From: Gordionus sp. m RMFG-2023
Lineage: Eukaryota; Nematomorpha; Gordioida; Chordodea; Parachordodidae
Assembly (NCBI RefSeq): GCF_954871325.1
Contig: NC_088776.1
Coordinates: 38,922,508 to 38,986,507 of the forward strand
Reading direction: 5' to 3'
DNA: 64,000 nt
Below the pieces are notes generated by a model that did no database searches, had not been told where the DNA came from, and saw only the letters and a list, made by a program, of their open reading frames with translations. Positions 1-11,964 of the stretch are shown here, piece by piece. Made by a program: the position numbers and the translations under genes. Position 1 is the first letter of the stretch; each line of letters begins with the position of its first letter.

Positions 1-1479
1 TAATTCATTTGAATATTATGACCTTTCCTTTTTCTTCTATTCGCATTTTAATAAATAGAAATAACTGCATAGTTATGATTAATCAAAAAAAAATTCAAAA
101 TATTCTAGATTACATAAATTTGTAATATTTATGAAGAATAAATTATGGAAATAAATCATTAGATCTTCAATTATTTTAGTTTTTTATTTTTGCTGATTTC
201 ACAAGTCAAACTAAACAATATAAAAAAAAAATTAAAAAACGTAAAATAGTTTTCATCATTTTTTAAAATAATACCAGTTCAATTTAAATCATACCGTTTT
301 TGTGAAAACATCGCTAAACGCTTCTACTCAATTTGTAAGCAATTTTACTCATTTTTTCTAATAAAATGGAATTAAAAAAATCAGGATTTTTTGAAAATAA
401 ATAGAAAATGTTCCAAATCAATAAAATAAAGATATTCCAATATCGGGAAATCAGGGCAAAATGGGTTAAGTGTTTATTTATTTACTTTTACATATTTTAC
501 CATGACAAGGGTGGGTGGGGAGGTTGTTAAAAACATTTTCTAAATTTTGAGAGGAGTATATAAATGAAGGATAACAAAAAATAATTATAAAAAGTGGCTA
601 TATTTTAATTATATTAAATAGGTGTCTTATTCAATTTTCTCATTTTGTAAATTGCAAAAATTTTTAGGCCCGGCCATACCTCCCATATTCTAAGAGTGAG
701 GTGGGATTTTTAATGACTAAAGGATAAAAAGCGGGAAAGCGCGACAACTGCAATCCTTTTATATATAAATATTGGTGAATAATTTTTTTCAAATTATAAT
801 TTACAAATTTAAATTTGAATTTGAATATAAAGTCAAAATATATAAAAATTAGATCCAAATCTACATATTTATCGGAAGGAATTTATTTTATTTAAAAGTT
901 TATTATATATGAAATAAATTTTAACTCTTCGCAATTCATGTCAAAATTCTGCTTTACCATTAATTCGGCCTCTAATAAATCAAATGAGACCGAAGAAAAA
1001 TTTTTTCGCCTAATCATATTCATTAAACTCATTTCTGAGCCAGCATTTGAATGTAGAATTAAAAATAAATTTTTAGATATTTTTTAGGCTTATATTTACA
1101 TTTTTATTTAATTCTTTCTAAATATTCTAACTTGATCGTATCATTCAAAATCAAAAGTTTAAGCTATTTATATCTATAATTACCATAATAGTTTGATAAT
1201 TCTGAGTAACTTCTTTATATGCTTCAACTTGTGTATCACAGAGGAATAGACAAGATTTATATATTTTAATATCAGCGCCGTTAAATTTGGTTGCTGAATA
1301 GTTCTACGAACTAATTGTAAATTATATCATTATTTCTTGCTTTATTTGTACCAATTGAGTATTTAAACGAGTATAGTAGCTCGTAAAAGGAAAAAACTAT
1401 CAGTAACAAAATTTTGGCAAATCTATGATTTAAGCGACGGATCAGAAAATTTTATCGATGTTCCGTATTAATTATAATT
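1..1479. other. AT-rich intergenic DNA, no gene seen
   Basis: I see no supported gene. The only unusual part is a short GC-richer patch near 664-760 (TAGGCCCGGCCATACC), which resembles the CCCGGCC repeat found at 24.1, 32.5, 40.0 and 47.9 kb and is probably a worn fragment of it. Confidence 0.5.
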
Positions 1480-1953
1480 TAATTCGTTTAATAGACAGTA
1501 TAAAGAAAAAGTTTATTAGCAAAATAAGAAAAATTGCCTAAATTGGCATTATTGATAGAATGGGAAATAGCTGGTTTGCGCTAATATTTATTAATTCTTC
1601 AGTCATTTTTTTCACACACAAAAAGGTAATCGTACTATAAGAGAAATAAAATCTATATCTCCCATTAAAGCGTAAAACCAACCAAATTTCTGGAAGCATT
1701 TAATCTGGAACTTAAATCAATAATTGAAATTTATTACATTGATTCTTCAATTCATTTGGTAAATAGTTTTTCGACAAAATAAGATAAAATTGCCACGATT
1801 GGCAACATGCAAAAAAAACAAATATTTTTGGGTGAGCTCATACCATAGAAATGCCAGATTAGTACTTACTATTCCATCAATCAGTTTTTCTAATCAATAA
1901 ACAAAAACTAGTTTTAATAAGAGAAATAGACAATAGCAACCTTTAAGTATGAA
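1480..1953. repeat. degenerate tandem duplication, about 255 bp apart
   Basis: Two diverged units follow each other. Both contain an AAAATTGCC..TTGGCA core (near 1530 and 1787) and end in TAATAAGAGAAATA-like sequence (near 1635 and 1917). Divergence is large, so this is an old duplication. Confidence 0.4.
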
Positions 1954-4718
1954 CAGGGTTGCCATGTCTCTCCCCATCAGCGGGACTCCCGCAGTTTTAG
2001 TTTACACGCAAATATCTCTCTCCCGCAAAACTACCACAATTGGAAATCTCCCGCAAAAATCTACCGCAATTTAATTTATCCCGCGATTTTTTTAAAATTT
2101 TAAACGTTTTTAATATGTAAATAATAATTTTGAGACATTAATTGATTATTTTTATATTTTTTAATTAAATTTTAAATATTTATTCGAAAAACATGTCTGG
2201 TTTGTAAATTTCTTTCTATCCTGTTTTATTTTTATCCAATAATAAATCAACATTATTTCATTAATATTAGTCAGTACAGGGGAGTATATCAACATCGATT
2301 GCAATACAAAAATATTCTCAAAATGAAACTATATTTGCGGAAATCGTATACATCTATTATATGTAGTTCAACAAATGTATCTAATAAGGGAAATATTAAA
2401 ACATTTCCCTCGATCCTTTGCAATTTCAACAAGAATAAGAACATTTCAATAAAACTGTTAAAAAAATTTCCTCAAATAGTGAAAAATCCAACGATGTAGC
2501 TAGCCACATAAGGGTAAATATAGCTGATTCAAGGTTATCAATGATTTGCATGCCAGCTTTCTGCGCTGATAATGCCTCTGTAAATTTTGGCAAAAACTAA
2601 AGTTACCGAATTGAGGCAGCGCAAATGAATTATTACCAATTGGCTGTATATGCCATATATACTACATAGTTCTTGCAAGAAGGCAATGAATGTACTGTCT
2701 GTGGATGTCGAAATAATTGTGATGAAATATCTTAACGAATTTAGTTCAACTAAAAGAGTTATTTAATTAAAAGAGTTGGTGAAGTGGTCTGACTTGGAAT
2801 GGTGTGAGTTGTTGCGATATATACCTATCAGATGGTTGTCATTAATACCTGCCATCGATAGAATTTTAAAATTTTACAAACCCTTAAAAAAATACTTCTT
2901 AAATAAAGATTTTAAAGGCTGTCCTAAAATTTGAAAAAATTTTTCTAATATGAAACGGCAGAAGTATATTTGGGATTCTTTTCACATGTAGGAAATCTAC
3001 TCCATGCATTGCAATCAGAATATTCTTTATTAAAAATGATTCACAAAATTATGCTACAGCTCTGTTCATCTCTATATTTAAAAATTGAAAATAAATTTTA
3101 TAGCGCTATTGCTAAAAATGTTATATTAAAATGTTCAAATAATACTCTAATTAATACATATTTAAATAAAGCAGATATTTTTATTAAGACAATTTTAGAA
3201 TATTTACAATCAAAATTTTATTTTAATAACTCTATTTACAATTGTATAAATATTATGACCTTGGAACAGAAACCATCAATTAAGGTTTTTGTAATTTAAT
3301 AAATATATTAAAAATACCGAAAGACATTGATGTCTTGTTTCAAAAGATTTTAATTCTCTCTATTTTTTATGATTCGCCAAAACTTCTCCTTACCTCATTC
3401 TAATGCCTCATCCGAGCGCATTTTTAGCCTGAAGAGGACTGCCTGGAAAAAGGAGAGAAATCGGATTTAACAACATTAGAGAACGAGATAATGGTTAAAT
3501 AATGTATAATATGTCATGCCAGGAATTTTATAATCTCAATAACGACGGTAAACATTTAGTTCTATTATTTAAATCTCAAATAAAATATAATTATGTTTTA
3601 GCAAGGGCGCCATAAAATTTATTGTCAATTTTTAACTGTAAAGATGGACATATCTGCAGCATAATTTTGTGAATCTTTGTTAAGATTCTTCTGATTGCAA
3701 CTGCACATTCTACATGTGAAATCATTCCTAAATATACCTCTGCCATTCATTATAAGAAATATTTTTTAAAGGTTTATAAAATTTTAAAATTCTATCGATG
3801 GCCGGTATTAGGAACATATCGCAAAACATTGTGCTGACTCGCTTCTGTAAATACACTCTGTTTTTTCCAAATTCACTGAGGCATTTATGATCAGAAAGCT
3901 GACATGCAATTTATTGATCATCTCGAATCTGATATTATATGGTTAGCTATGTCTTTGGATTTTTCGCTATTTGAGGGGAAAAAATTTAATAGTTTTATTG
4001 AAATGACCTTAATTTTGTAGAAATAGCGGAAGATCAAGGGAAATCCCTTATTAGATGCATCTGTTAGAATTGCATATATATGCCCATCTTTCAAATCGTC
4101 AAAAATTGACCTTTTGGATTTAGGTCTTAAAACATTAATGATAGCCTTGCTCATTTGTTCTACAAGTATAATTTTCATTTATATTAGAGTCGTTAAATAT
4201 TATGGAAAAAAGATTCTACCAACATTGTGATGATAAGTATCTCTGTGAATTTTGTACTACAAGATAAGTACAATTGCCGCAACTGTAGTTGCATCTGTAT
4301 TATATCTTATTTTGGAGTACCTTATTATGTATTTAAACGTGATACTTGATAATTAAGCGCCTATCCCTATAGTGTTATACACACACACGGTAGATTTCCA
4401 ATTGCGGTCGTTTTGAGGGACATTCGCTTAAAATATATTTTTAATTGTAAAATTAAAATCGTTTTTTATATTTAAAAAAGATCGTTGGTTTTTTTTATAA
4501 ATTAATATAATTTAATAAATCAAGATTTTATTGTATTTTGAAAAATAGTTACCGACTTTGTATTTATATAACTAATTATAAAAAATAATAGGCGGATAAT
4601 TAAATCAATTCAAAATCCCGGCCGAAGGCCGCCCGCAAAAAATTTTTTTTTAGCAATTTTTATATTTCTACCGCAATTTTCATGTTTCTCCCACATCTCC
4701 CTCAATTTGAAAATTTTA
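1954..4718. mobile_element. palindromic hAT transposon remnant
   Basis: The element starts CAGGGTTGCCATGTCTC, a common hAT-type end. It is flanked by AGTATGAA at 1946-1953 and again at 4719-4726, a plausible 8-bp target duplication. Inside are two transposase-derived segments in opposite orientation. The + strand segment (about 2297-3300) encodes RWLSLIPAIDRIL and KPLKKYF, typical of the middle of hAT transposases. The segment at about 3610-4180 is its diverged inverted copy; for example the ATCGATAGAATTTTAAAATT block near 2860 recurs reversed near 3790. Both carry stops and cannot encode a transposase. The right terminus does not match the left as an inverted repeat, so the true end is uncertain. 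CCCGCAAAAAT/CTACCGCAATTT blocks occur in the same direction at both ends. Confidence 0.6.
2970..3299 (+). pseudogene. hAT transposase fragment
   Basis: This 109-residue open stretch continues the hAT-like reading that begins near 2780 (WCELLRYIPIRWLSLIPA). It is broken from that part by a stop and frame change around 2930-2970. The family reading is of the kind where a conserved RWLSL..A motif is followed by a helical insertion domain and a C-terminal dimerisation region. The C-terminal hAT dimerisation motif is not present here, so this is an internal fragment. It belongs to the element at 1954-4718. Confidence 0.5.
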
Positions 4719-5000
4719 AGTATGAACCAAAAATTATTAGAATTTCAAAAATTATCAAATTTAGATTGAACAAAGAATCTAAAGAAAGCAATTATAATAA
4801 AAAAATTAAATGAAATTATCATTATTTATAAAATCAACTTTTTTCCTTATTTCAAAATATGAGGATAAAGATAAAAGGCTAACTCGATATTTTATACAAA
4901 AGAAAATTAAGCTTGGAAACTTTTCCGACAGATGACATAACTTGCGGCAACTTTGGAAAATGTTATATCAAAATGAGATGGATTGGTTATGGTAAAATTT

Positions 5001-5955
5001 GGTTATTGCTTAAGTCGAGGGGTATTTTTATTTTATTTTTTTTGTTATTTTTTTTATGTTATTTTTTTTGTTATTTTTTTAATGTTATTTTTTTTATGTT
5101 TTTTTAAATGTTATTTTAAATTAATATAGTATTATTTGGTTTTGTGATAAATTTTTAAAATAATGTAGCATATTTTTATTATTTGGTTATAAATTTTTAA
5201 ATTAATATGTATTTTTTCTTTTAAGATATTTTAAAATATTTTTTTCTTTTTTAAAAATATTTCTTAATTCCTAGGGAGGGGAGGAGGGTAGAAGAATTGT
5301 GATGAGTCAATTTTATTCATTAAATTGAAATATAGTCTGATAATCTAAGCAATTTTAGGAAAATTAGCATAAAATCTTAAATTTTGTATTTATTAGGGGT
5401 AAAATAGACCCCATCTTTAAATTCTAAGTGATTTTTTTAACCTTTGTTGGGAAGGGTTAATTCGAAATAAATTGAAATATATTATTGAAATTTATACAAA
5501 ATAAAAATATCGAAATATAGTAATAAACGAGTCAATTTTATTCATTAAATTGAAAAATTGTATTAAAATGTATACAGTCATTTATAAATAGAATAAAAAG
5601 ATCAAAGCGATTTAATAATTTATGTTTTCTAAAATATCTATATTCAAGTAAATATTCATGAATATTCTCTCGATCCCCATGTCTTTTATAGTTTTCCGGT
5701 GTGAATGGATCTATCATTTGGGTCAACGAAGTTTCGGGAATGATTGACCCTATAATGGAAATAATTTGTTTGATCCAACCGATTATATCTAAGATAAATA
5801 GATTTAAATATATTACTACTTTTGATTTACAGAAAAATATATTTACATAATAATACTATATTAATTTAAAATAACATTTAAAAAAAACATAAAAAAAATA
5901 ACAAAAAAATAAAAATAAAAAAATAATAATACACCCCTCGACTTAAGCAATAACC
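5001..5955. mobile_element. TIR transposon, Merlin-like (tentative)
   Basis: The termini GGTTATTGCTTAAGTCGAGG and its exact inverse at 5934-5955 are flanked by a perfect 8-bp target duplication, TAAAATTT, at 4993-5000 and 5956-5963. The inverted repeats continue inward as T-rich/A-rich arms of roughly 100-250 bp. GG...CC ends with 8-9 bp duplications are usual in the Merlin superfamily. A short - strand reading (5538-5726) resembles the C-terminal part of Merlin/ISXO2-type transposases. A 25-30 bp direct repeat (GAGTCAATTTTATTCATTAA) lies at about 5305 and 5530. At 955 bp it lacks most of a transposase and is probably non-autonomous. Confidence 0.7.
5538..5726 (-). pseudogene. Merlin/ISXO2-like transposase C-terminal remnant
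   Basis: The 62-residue reading contains ENIHEYLLEYRYFRKHK followed by RFDLFILFI. In Merlin and ISXO2-type transposases the end of the protein has a similar YL.EF.WR....DRF pattern. The catalytic residues are not in this piece. Assignment rests on this one pattern plus the 8-bp duplication and GG ends of the surrounding element, so it is tentative. Confidence 0.4.
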
Positions 5956-7553
5956 TAAAATTTAAAACAATTAGGATAGCTAATTATTTTCATCAAGACG
6001 CGAATAGGTTGAGCTATTAATAAAAAAATTTAGAAAATAATTTTTAAAAAAATATAACCAAAAAAAATGATGTATTTTAATTTTATTATTCATGACATGA
6101 CATGAAGCCACCCAAGCTCATTTATATTGTTATCAAATCAAATGAGAATATAGTATGTTAAAAAAAGTTAACCAAATTCCAATATTTAAATAATTAATAA
6201 CCTTAAGGAATTTTAAAGCTATATAACAAAATTAATACAACCAATTTTTTTCCAAATTTTTATAGCAAGGTCAATATCGTAACTTGAACTGCGAACTCAT
6301 TAGAGGAGCATCATTGAAATTAGAGGGGGGATAGTTAGTTATGAAATAATTATCATTATTTGAAAAATTGGAAAGTGATGAAAGGTATTTTTTTTTAAAA
6401 TTATTTATATTTGGCAGGAGGTTAAAAGTTTTGAGAGGGTTGATATCATTTATAGATATGTATACAAGCCCCTGATTATATTCTTCGCAGTCGTTTTCTT
6501 AAGTTAAAATAGGAAATGGTTTAGCAAGTATTATCTTATTTTAATAGATCCCTTTACGTCATATTTTTTTATATCTAATTTACATATAGAATAAATATCC
6601 TTAAAAAATAAATTTCATTATAAAAAGTTTTTTAAAAAATGATTTTTTTTTTACTGAATATGCGAAGGAAAAAGTAGAGCATTGCCATAACATATCGTCT
6701 AAACCAATAGGTTTGTTTATTAAATATATAACTGAAGTGTAAATTTTTAAAAGAATCACTGATTTGAACAAAGACTGGTTAAAAATAACCATGAGAAAAA
6801 AATCTGACAAAAACACCCCGATATAAATTTATATGCTTTAATAAATAAAAGGAAAATGTAATCCTCGTTTTAAACTTTGCCCTTTAGTGTAATACTTTAA
6901 TATTATTTTATAATAGTACTTTTCTAATCATGTTGCTCATCAAAAATGATCATATTTGTAAGGGGAAACAACTATATGACTCAAGGGCTAGGAATATGAA
7001 TTTTAAAATAATTTTATAATACATGACGAAAGGTAGTTATTTTTGAAATATTAATCGTGGGATTGGATTGATGTGGTAGAGAAAGACTGTGTCACACACA
7101 TATAAAAGAATTTGTAAATACCCTCATAAAATCTGTATCTTGATGAATGAGTCTTATGTAACCAGCTAAATTTTATACCAAAGTATCCTATATTTTTGTC
7201 ACAAAAAAATAATGAAAATATAAAAATTTTGAGACTATTATATAAAAACAAACAAAATTTTGAGACTATTATATAAAAACAAACAAAATTTTTATTATTG
7301 TAGATAAGAATTTAAAAAATTAAACATTCAATGTTATATTAATAGCGATTCCTTTAAGATAATCTAATCTTGATCAATTTTCGAAGTCAGAAACATATTG
7401 TTACTATTCTCGCATGTAGATTTCGATATTTTTTTCTCGGAGTAGAGGGTGTTTCACCAGAATTATATTGAGAAATTCTTAACTCTGTAAACCCTTGTTG
7501 TTTTTTTAAGCCTAGAAAAAATTATATAGTTTATTAGTAAATCTTTATACTTT
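5956..7553. other. AT-rich DNA with one short tandem duplication
   Basis: No supported gene. At about 7224-7290 a unit of roughly 35 bp (TTTTGAGACTATTATATAAA core) is present twice in tandem, nearly identical, so it is a recent local duplication. Confidence 0.5.
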
Positions 7554-8894
7554 TTAAATCATTTTAAAATAATAGATATATAGATAACTTGATATAAATT
7601 TCCACATGTTTGGATGGTAACTTGTTAGGAGGGAACTGAAGCATCTATGCCACCCTTCAACCGCGTTGTTGGTTTTCGCTTCCCCGTTCAGTGTTGATTG
7701 GTAACAATTCCAGAGTTTAATATTAAACAAAGCAGGTAGTCTGCCTCTTCCAAACGTTTTACCAATATAAGCTTTTTCAAACGTTTCAATTAGAGGCTGA
7801 AGTAACAATTGATTATTAGAATAAAATTCGGAGTTTATTAGTAATTCAAATGTTTCAACTACATTTAAGGGTGGCACAAACGCCAAACAAACCATCATTC
7901 TAAGTTGTATATTAAATTCTACATCTGTTTTATATTTCTGGATATTTTTGTATGTTTTGCCAAAATGATTGGCCAAAATGGAAATAGCAACATTTGTGTT
8001 GCGAATTGGGAAACACTTCATTGAAAGCTTTTACACTGGCCATTTCAAAATCCGTCATAATTTTTTTTGGAGTTGATATTAAGTTGTCACCTATAATAGT
8101 AAATATTCTTTTATAAGTTTCATAATCCTTTCTATTGGTCAATATATATATGAGAGGTAAAACATTATTATTTCTAATCCCATGAATTGTATAAATTTGC
8201 ATAAATAAAGGTGGCGACGATTTAAATGTACCATCAGAAAACCAATGTTCGCATGAATAAGAAATCCAAATTTTTTCTTGTTCCAAATATGATAACACGG
8301 TCGGGAACCTGACACACATGATAAATAAATAAGCAATTATAATAAAGTGTTTCTTATCGGGCAGCTTATCGCAATAAAAATGAAGGATTTAGTTATATTT
8401 GTTCAAAAAATTTATAGAATCTTACCGGACCATCATCATGAAGTATGAAATCCTCATATTTATCTGTAATTGAAATGCAGAATTACCAGCTCGATACGGC
8501 TGCTAGGATTCGGAGGTGCAAAACTGTTTGAACTCCGCGTTCGGTGAATTATACGTTTCATAAGATTCGGTGATGGTAGTGCAATTGATATAGAATCACT
8601 TAATTGAGATACGTGTTTCGCCACAATAAAGTTTGGAGTTTCCATAGTATTATTCAAAGCTTCATTCTTAATTGAATTGATTATTTTATTGGTTTCCATT
8701 TAGATTGGATTTTCTGGATGATTGTGTATTTCTTTATTATCTTTTATCTTACCATTTTTTTTTGTAAGTCGTACGGGACATTTAAAAATATCCTGATTGA
8801 TACATCTATAAGAATTAGTATCTGAGACTACTTTATCCAGGCGGAACAAATAATTTTTAAAGGTTAAGATCTCCTTATTTTTGCTTGATAACAT
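7554..8894 (-). pseudogene. Mutator-like (MULE) transposase with FLYWCH finger, decayed
   Basis: Read on the - strand from 8894 down. First comes a FLYWCH-type zinc finger: F..YLFRLDK, CINQDIFKCPVR and EIHNHPENP at 8894-8703. Next is a helical linker with LPSPNLMKRIIHRTR at 8699-8460. The MULE catalytic region follows: HWFSDGTFKSSP (first D) near 8250, MTDFEMASVKAF (second D) near 8060, and CCYFHFGQSFWQ near 7960. A C-terminal part has NNAVEGWHRCF near 7640. Breaks include an in-frame stop at 8700-8702 between the finger and linker, and frame changes near 8450, 8270 and 7940. A canonical-looking intron (donor GTAAG at 8425, acceptor at 8309) sits where the family reads HDDGP..DR.I.FGT. Terminal repeats of the element were not found. 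Confidence 0.75.
8309..8425 (-). other. probable intron inside the MULE transposase
   Basis: On the - strand the donor is CCG|GTAAGATTC and the acceptor TGTGTGTCAG|GTTCCC, 117 bp apart. Removing it places HDDGP directly before VPDRVIIFGT, which matches the usual order in FLYWCH/MULE transposases. The intron body contains stops. Confidence 0.5.
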
Positions 8895-9401
8895 ATTTTA
8901 TAAGACTCCGAAATAAAGAGGAAAGAATGGCGAAAATATTTATAATTTATAACCAAAGGAATGGCACCAGCCAGACGAGAAAATTTTTTTTTTAAATTTC
9001 GGCAATACTTTTTTTTTAAAATAGTTATAATTTATCAAATATGTCATTAATTATTATTAATTTTTAGTGTAGCTATTTTTTTTATTATATTTTAAAATTA
9101 TTTAAGATTCAATAAGAACCCATATCAAAATATTATATTTAAATTAATTGAAATTAATGTCGAGATTTTATATTAAAATTTTTATCACGCCCCCCCCCCC
9201 CCTTCAAATAAACAGAAAAGATAAAAAGATATCTATAAAGATCGTAAAATAATAAAATTAATAAATATTTTAAATTGGGGAAATCCCTTATTTCACTTAG
9301 ATGTAATTTATTTTTGAATTACCATTCAAAATTGATATTCTAAACAGTAATGTTGTAGACTTTATTCATCTACACTGTTTAAGAATAGTGACTGCCAAAA
9401 C
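8895..9401. other. AT-rich DNA with a poly-C tract
   Basis: No gene seen. A run of 13 C lies at 9190-9202. It probably marks the worn end of a hAT like those at 10.2 and 24.2 kb, but no terminal repeat is readable. Confidence 0.4.
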
Positions 9402-10018
9402 CACGGTTGTGTATTTGACCGGTCAAATATAGTTAAAATCAAATAAATATTATTTTATATTGAATATCATCATTTTCTTTAATATTTTTTAATCAATTTT
9501 CTTTTTGTCTAAATCTTCAATCGATTTCTGTTTTAGTAATATTATTGACACAAATCGACCAATTTCTTTCTGAAGAAGAAGTAGATCTAGAAATTGTTAG
9601 TAATGACACTTCTCTTAATGGCCATGGTGGTCAAAGCTAATTCCACTGCTTGAGTTTGAAATCTGATTGCTTCTTATGGAAGTTACTGCTATTCCCATGA
9701 TTTTCTATTTAACAAGCCGCTTTTATTTCTGAAATTTATGATATAACTTGAAATATTTTGATCACCACTTTGTATGCCTAATTCTTTTATTATATTACAT
9801 ACTTCATTAAATTCACTATGATTAAAATGCTCTCCTTAATATTAGGAAATCAATAAGCATTGTGATCACATTTCACATGTATTTATATCGTTTTTTCTTT
9901 TTCAAACATATTTTTATATTCAGATCTTATAGAATATATGACCACTTGACCAGGTCAAATATTCTCCCGTTCAATTGACCCGTCAAAATCTAGTCATTTG
10001 ACTGACTTGCTAACCCTG
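9402..10018. mobile_element. hAT-type MITE
   Basis: The left end CACGGTTGTGTATTTGACC pairs with the right end TTTGACTGACTTGCTAACCCTG as an imperfect inverted repeat. It is flanked by GCCAAAAC (9394-9401) and GCCAAAAT (10019-10026), a target duplication matching at 7 of 8 bases. Subterminal TTGACC..GGTCAA motifs are repeated at both ends. The interior has no intact coding region. Confidence 0.65.
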
Positions 10019-10985
10019 GCCAAAATTGATTGATAAATGTATAAATATTAAGTCATCAGACAATAAATAGGAATGCTACCCAGATATCAATTTCGCCAAT
10101 AAATATCAAGATTTAACTAATAAACTCAATGATTAATATATTGATAAAGCCGAGTTCCTTGTGCGCGATTATTACAGGCGCGTAACCAATGGGGGGGAAA
10201 GGGGGAAATCCCCCCATCACAAATTTGACTATTTTCATAAATATCATTTTAAGCTAATAAAAATTTTACCCCCACCCCCCAGAACCCCCCCCCCCCCACC
10301 AATCAAAATTTTACAAATATTTGAATATCAATTTTCCAACATATTATTCAAAAATATCAATAAAATGGAAAAATATTTAGTCAAAGAGATTGAAATCAAA
10401 CGATAATTTATAAATAAGGCTGAGCATGAAAAAAAGTAATGTGTCGTTAGCAGCGATATCATTATTGAATTCAATTGATCAATCAGAGTTTATCATTGCT
10501 GCTAGTTGCATCAATAAATTATTTTTAGCTCACTACTTTGTAGAAATTTACAAAAACCAAATTTAGATTTGGTTCAGGTTATTGATTTGGCGGAAAATAT
10601 ACATGAACAGGTAGATACAATAAGAATGAATGTAGATAAATATTTTCATAATATTTATCTAGACTTTGAATCGAAGGCTAAATTTTATGATATAATACTA
10701 ATTAAACCTCGTCTAGCACCTAGGTCATTATTGAGATGAAGATAAATATTGGCTCAACTGAAGAATATTATAAAATATCCATTTTCATCCCATTCTTAAA
10801 TACTTTTTTATCGCAAATAAAAGTACGGGTTTTAGATAAAAACAAGTCTTTAGCAATCTTCAAGTTTTATTACCCAAAGATCCTTCTTCATTTTCAAATG
10901 CCACTATTGGTAAAATTAAATATTTAGAAAAATTTTATTCCTATGAGATTGATACTGAAATAAATTTAATCAGTGAATTCGAATT

Positions 10986-11312
10986 GTGGTACAAATATTT
11001 ATACGTTTAGCTATTTTACCTGAGCATGCTATTGATGCGCTCAATCGGTGTAAAGAAACCTTGGCTCAATTTCCTAATATTTCGAAGTTGTTTTATATTC
11101 TTGCATGTTTGCCTATTACAACATGTACGAATGAAAGGACTTTTTCTAACTTGAGAAGGTTGAAAACATATTTACGAAGTACTGAATCTCGGCTAAATGG
11201 GTTAGCTCTGTTAAATATACATAGAGATTTGGTTCCAACGACAAACGAAATAATTAAAAATCTTGTATTTGATAAGAAGTTAAAAAAACTTGTTAATTTA
11301 ATTATTTTCTAG
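10986..11312 (+). pseudogene. hAT transposase C-terminal dimerisation region
   Basis: The frame encodes FPNISKLFYILACLPITT, then TNERTFSNLRRLKTYLRS and LNGLALLNIHRDL. This is the conserved hAT dimerisation block (usual form: P.S...ER.FS.L..IK...R..L....L..L..L.I). An upstream piece at 10736-10927 (NTFLSQIKVRVLDKN) belongs to the same transposase in another frame and is separated from this block by a stop, so the gene is dead. Confidence 0.75.
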
Positions 11313-11640
11313 TCAATATTTTAAACTACTATTAGTATTTTCAATAAAAAAAGTATATTCTACTTATATTGTATGAGAATTTAAGCTGAGGCTAGTTTTT
11401 AAAGCAAATTTTATAAAAAAAATGACATTACACTTTATTTCAACTTTACATTTAAAAAACCTTTACATTTAAAAAACCTTACATTTAAAAAACTTTATTA
11501 AATATAATATACCTAACTTGAAATAATAAAAAAGAGGCTTGTAATATCCTATCCATAAGCACGAATTAGTAAATAATAGTTAAAAATAGAAATTTAATTA
11601 TTATTAAATTATTCATAATTTAATAGAATAGCTAAATAAG

Positions 11641-11711
11641 ACCCGGCCGAAGGCCGGGGAAAACTGGCCGAAGGCCAGGTAAAAGGGGTTTGGGGGCGAA
11701 GCCCCCAAAAA
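11641..11711. repeat. three consecutive C-GAA-G hairpins
   Basis: Three perfect hairpins follow one another: CCCGGCC-GAA-GGCCGGG, CTGGCC-GAA-GGCCAG and TTTGGGGGC-GAA-GCCCCCAAA. Each has a GAA triloop closed by a C-G pair, a loop known to make unusually stable DNA mini-hairpins. They sit in the subterminal part of hAT copy 1. Confidence 0.75.
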
Positions 11712-11964
11712 TTATTTCCCCCCTATAAGAAAATCCTGGATACGCCACTGGATTATTATAAAATAAGAAGTTCGAAGGAAAGGATAGGATAGCGAAAAAG
11801 TGTATTTCAATAACAAATTTCATAAACCAGATCTAAGTTAATTAATCATTATATAAATTTTTTAAGGTTAAAAGAAAATTACAAACTATGTGAATTAAAA
11901 AAATATTATTCAAATAATATAATTATAAAAAAATGATTCAAAATAAATTAGTAATTATTAGCAA

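Larger units (their letters stand above)
10175..11750 (+). mobile_element. hAT transposon copy 1, internally deleted
   Basis: The ends CAGGCGCGTAACCAATGG and ATCCTGGATACGCCACTG are imperfect inverted repeats of the CAGTGGCGTA.CCA type. They are flanked by a perfect 8-bp target duplication, GATTATTA, at 10167-10174 and 11751-11758. G-runs lie just inside the left end and C-runs at 10268-10303 and near the right end. The + strand encodes part of a transposase ending in the hAT dimerisation region. At 1576 bp it lacks the N-terminal finger and most of the catalytic core. Near the right end (11641-11711) are three consecutive small GC hairpins closed by C-GAA-G loops. It is about 90% or more alike to copy 2 at 24158-25950 over the shared coding part. 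Confidence 0.85.

Noticed and set aside
4913-5107. Small + strand frame rich in Phe
   Set aside because: It is the T-rich arm of the TIR element at 5001-5955.
9190-9202. Poly-C tract as a regulatory site
   Set aside because: Similar runs occur at hAT ends in this window, so a worn transposon end is more likely.
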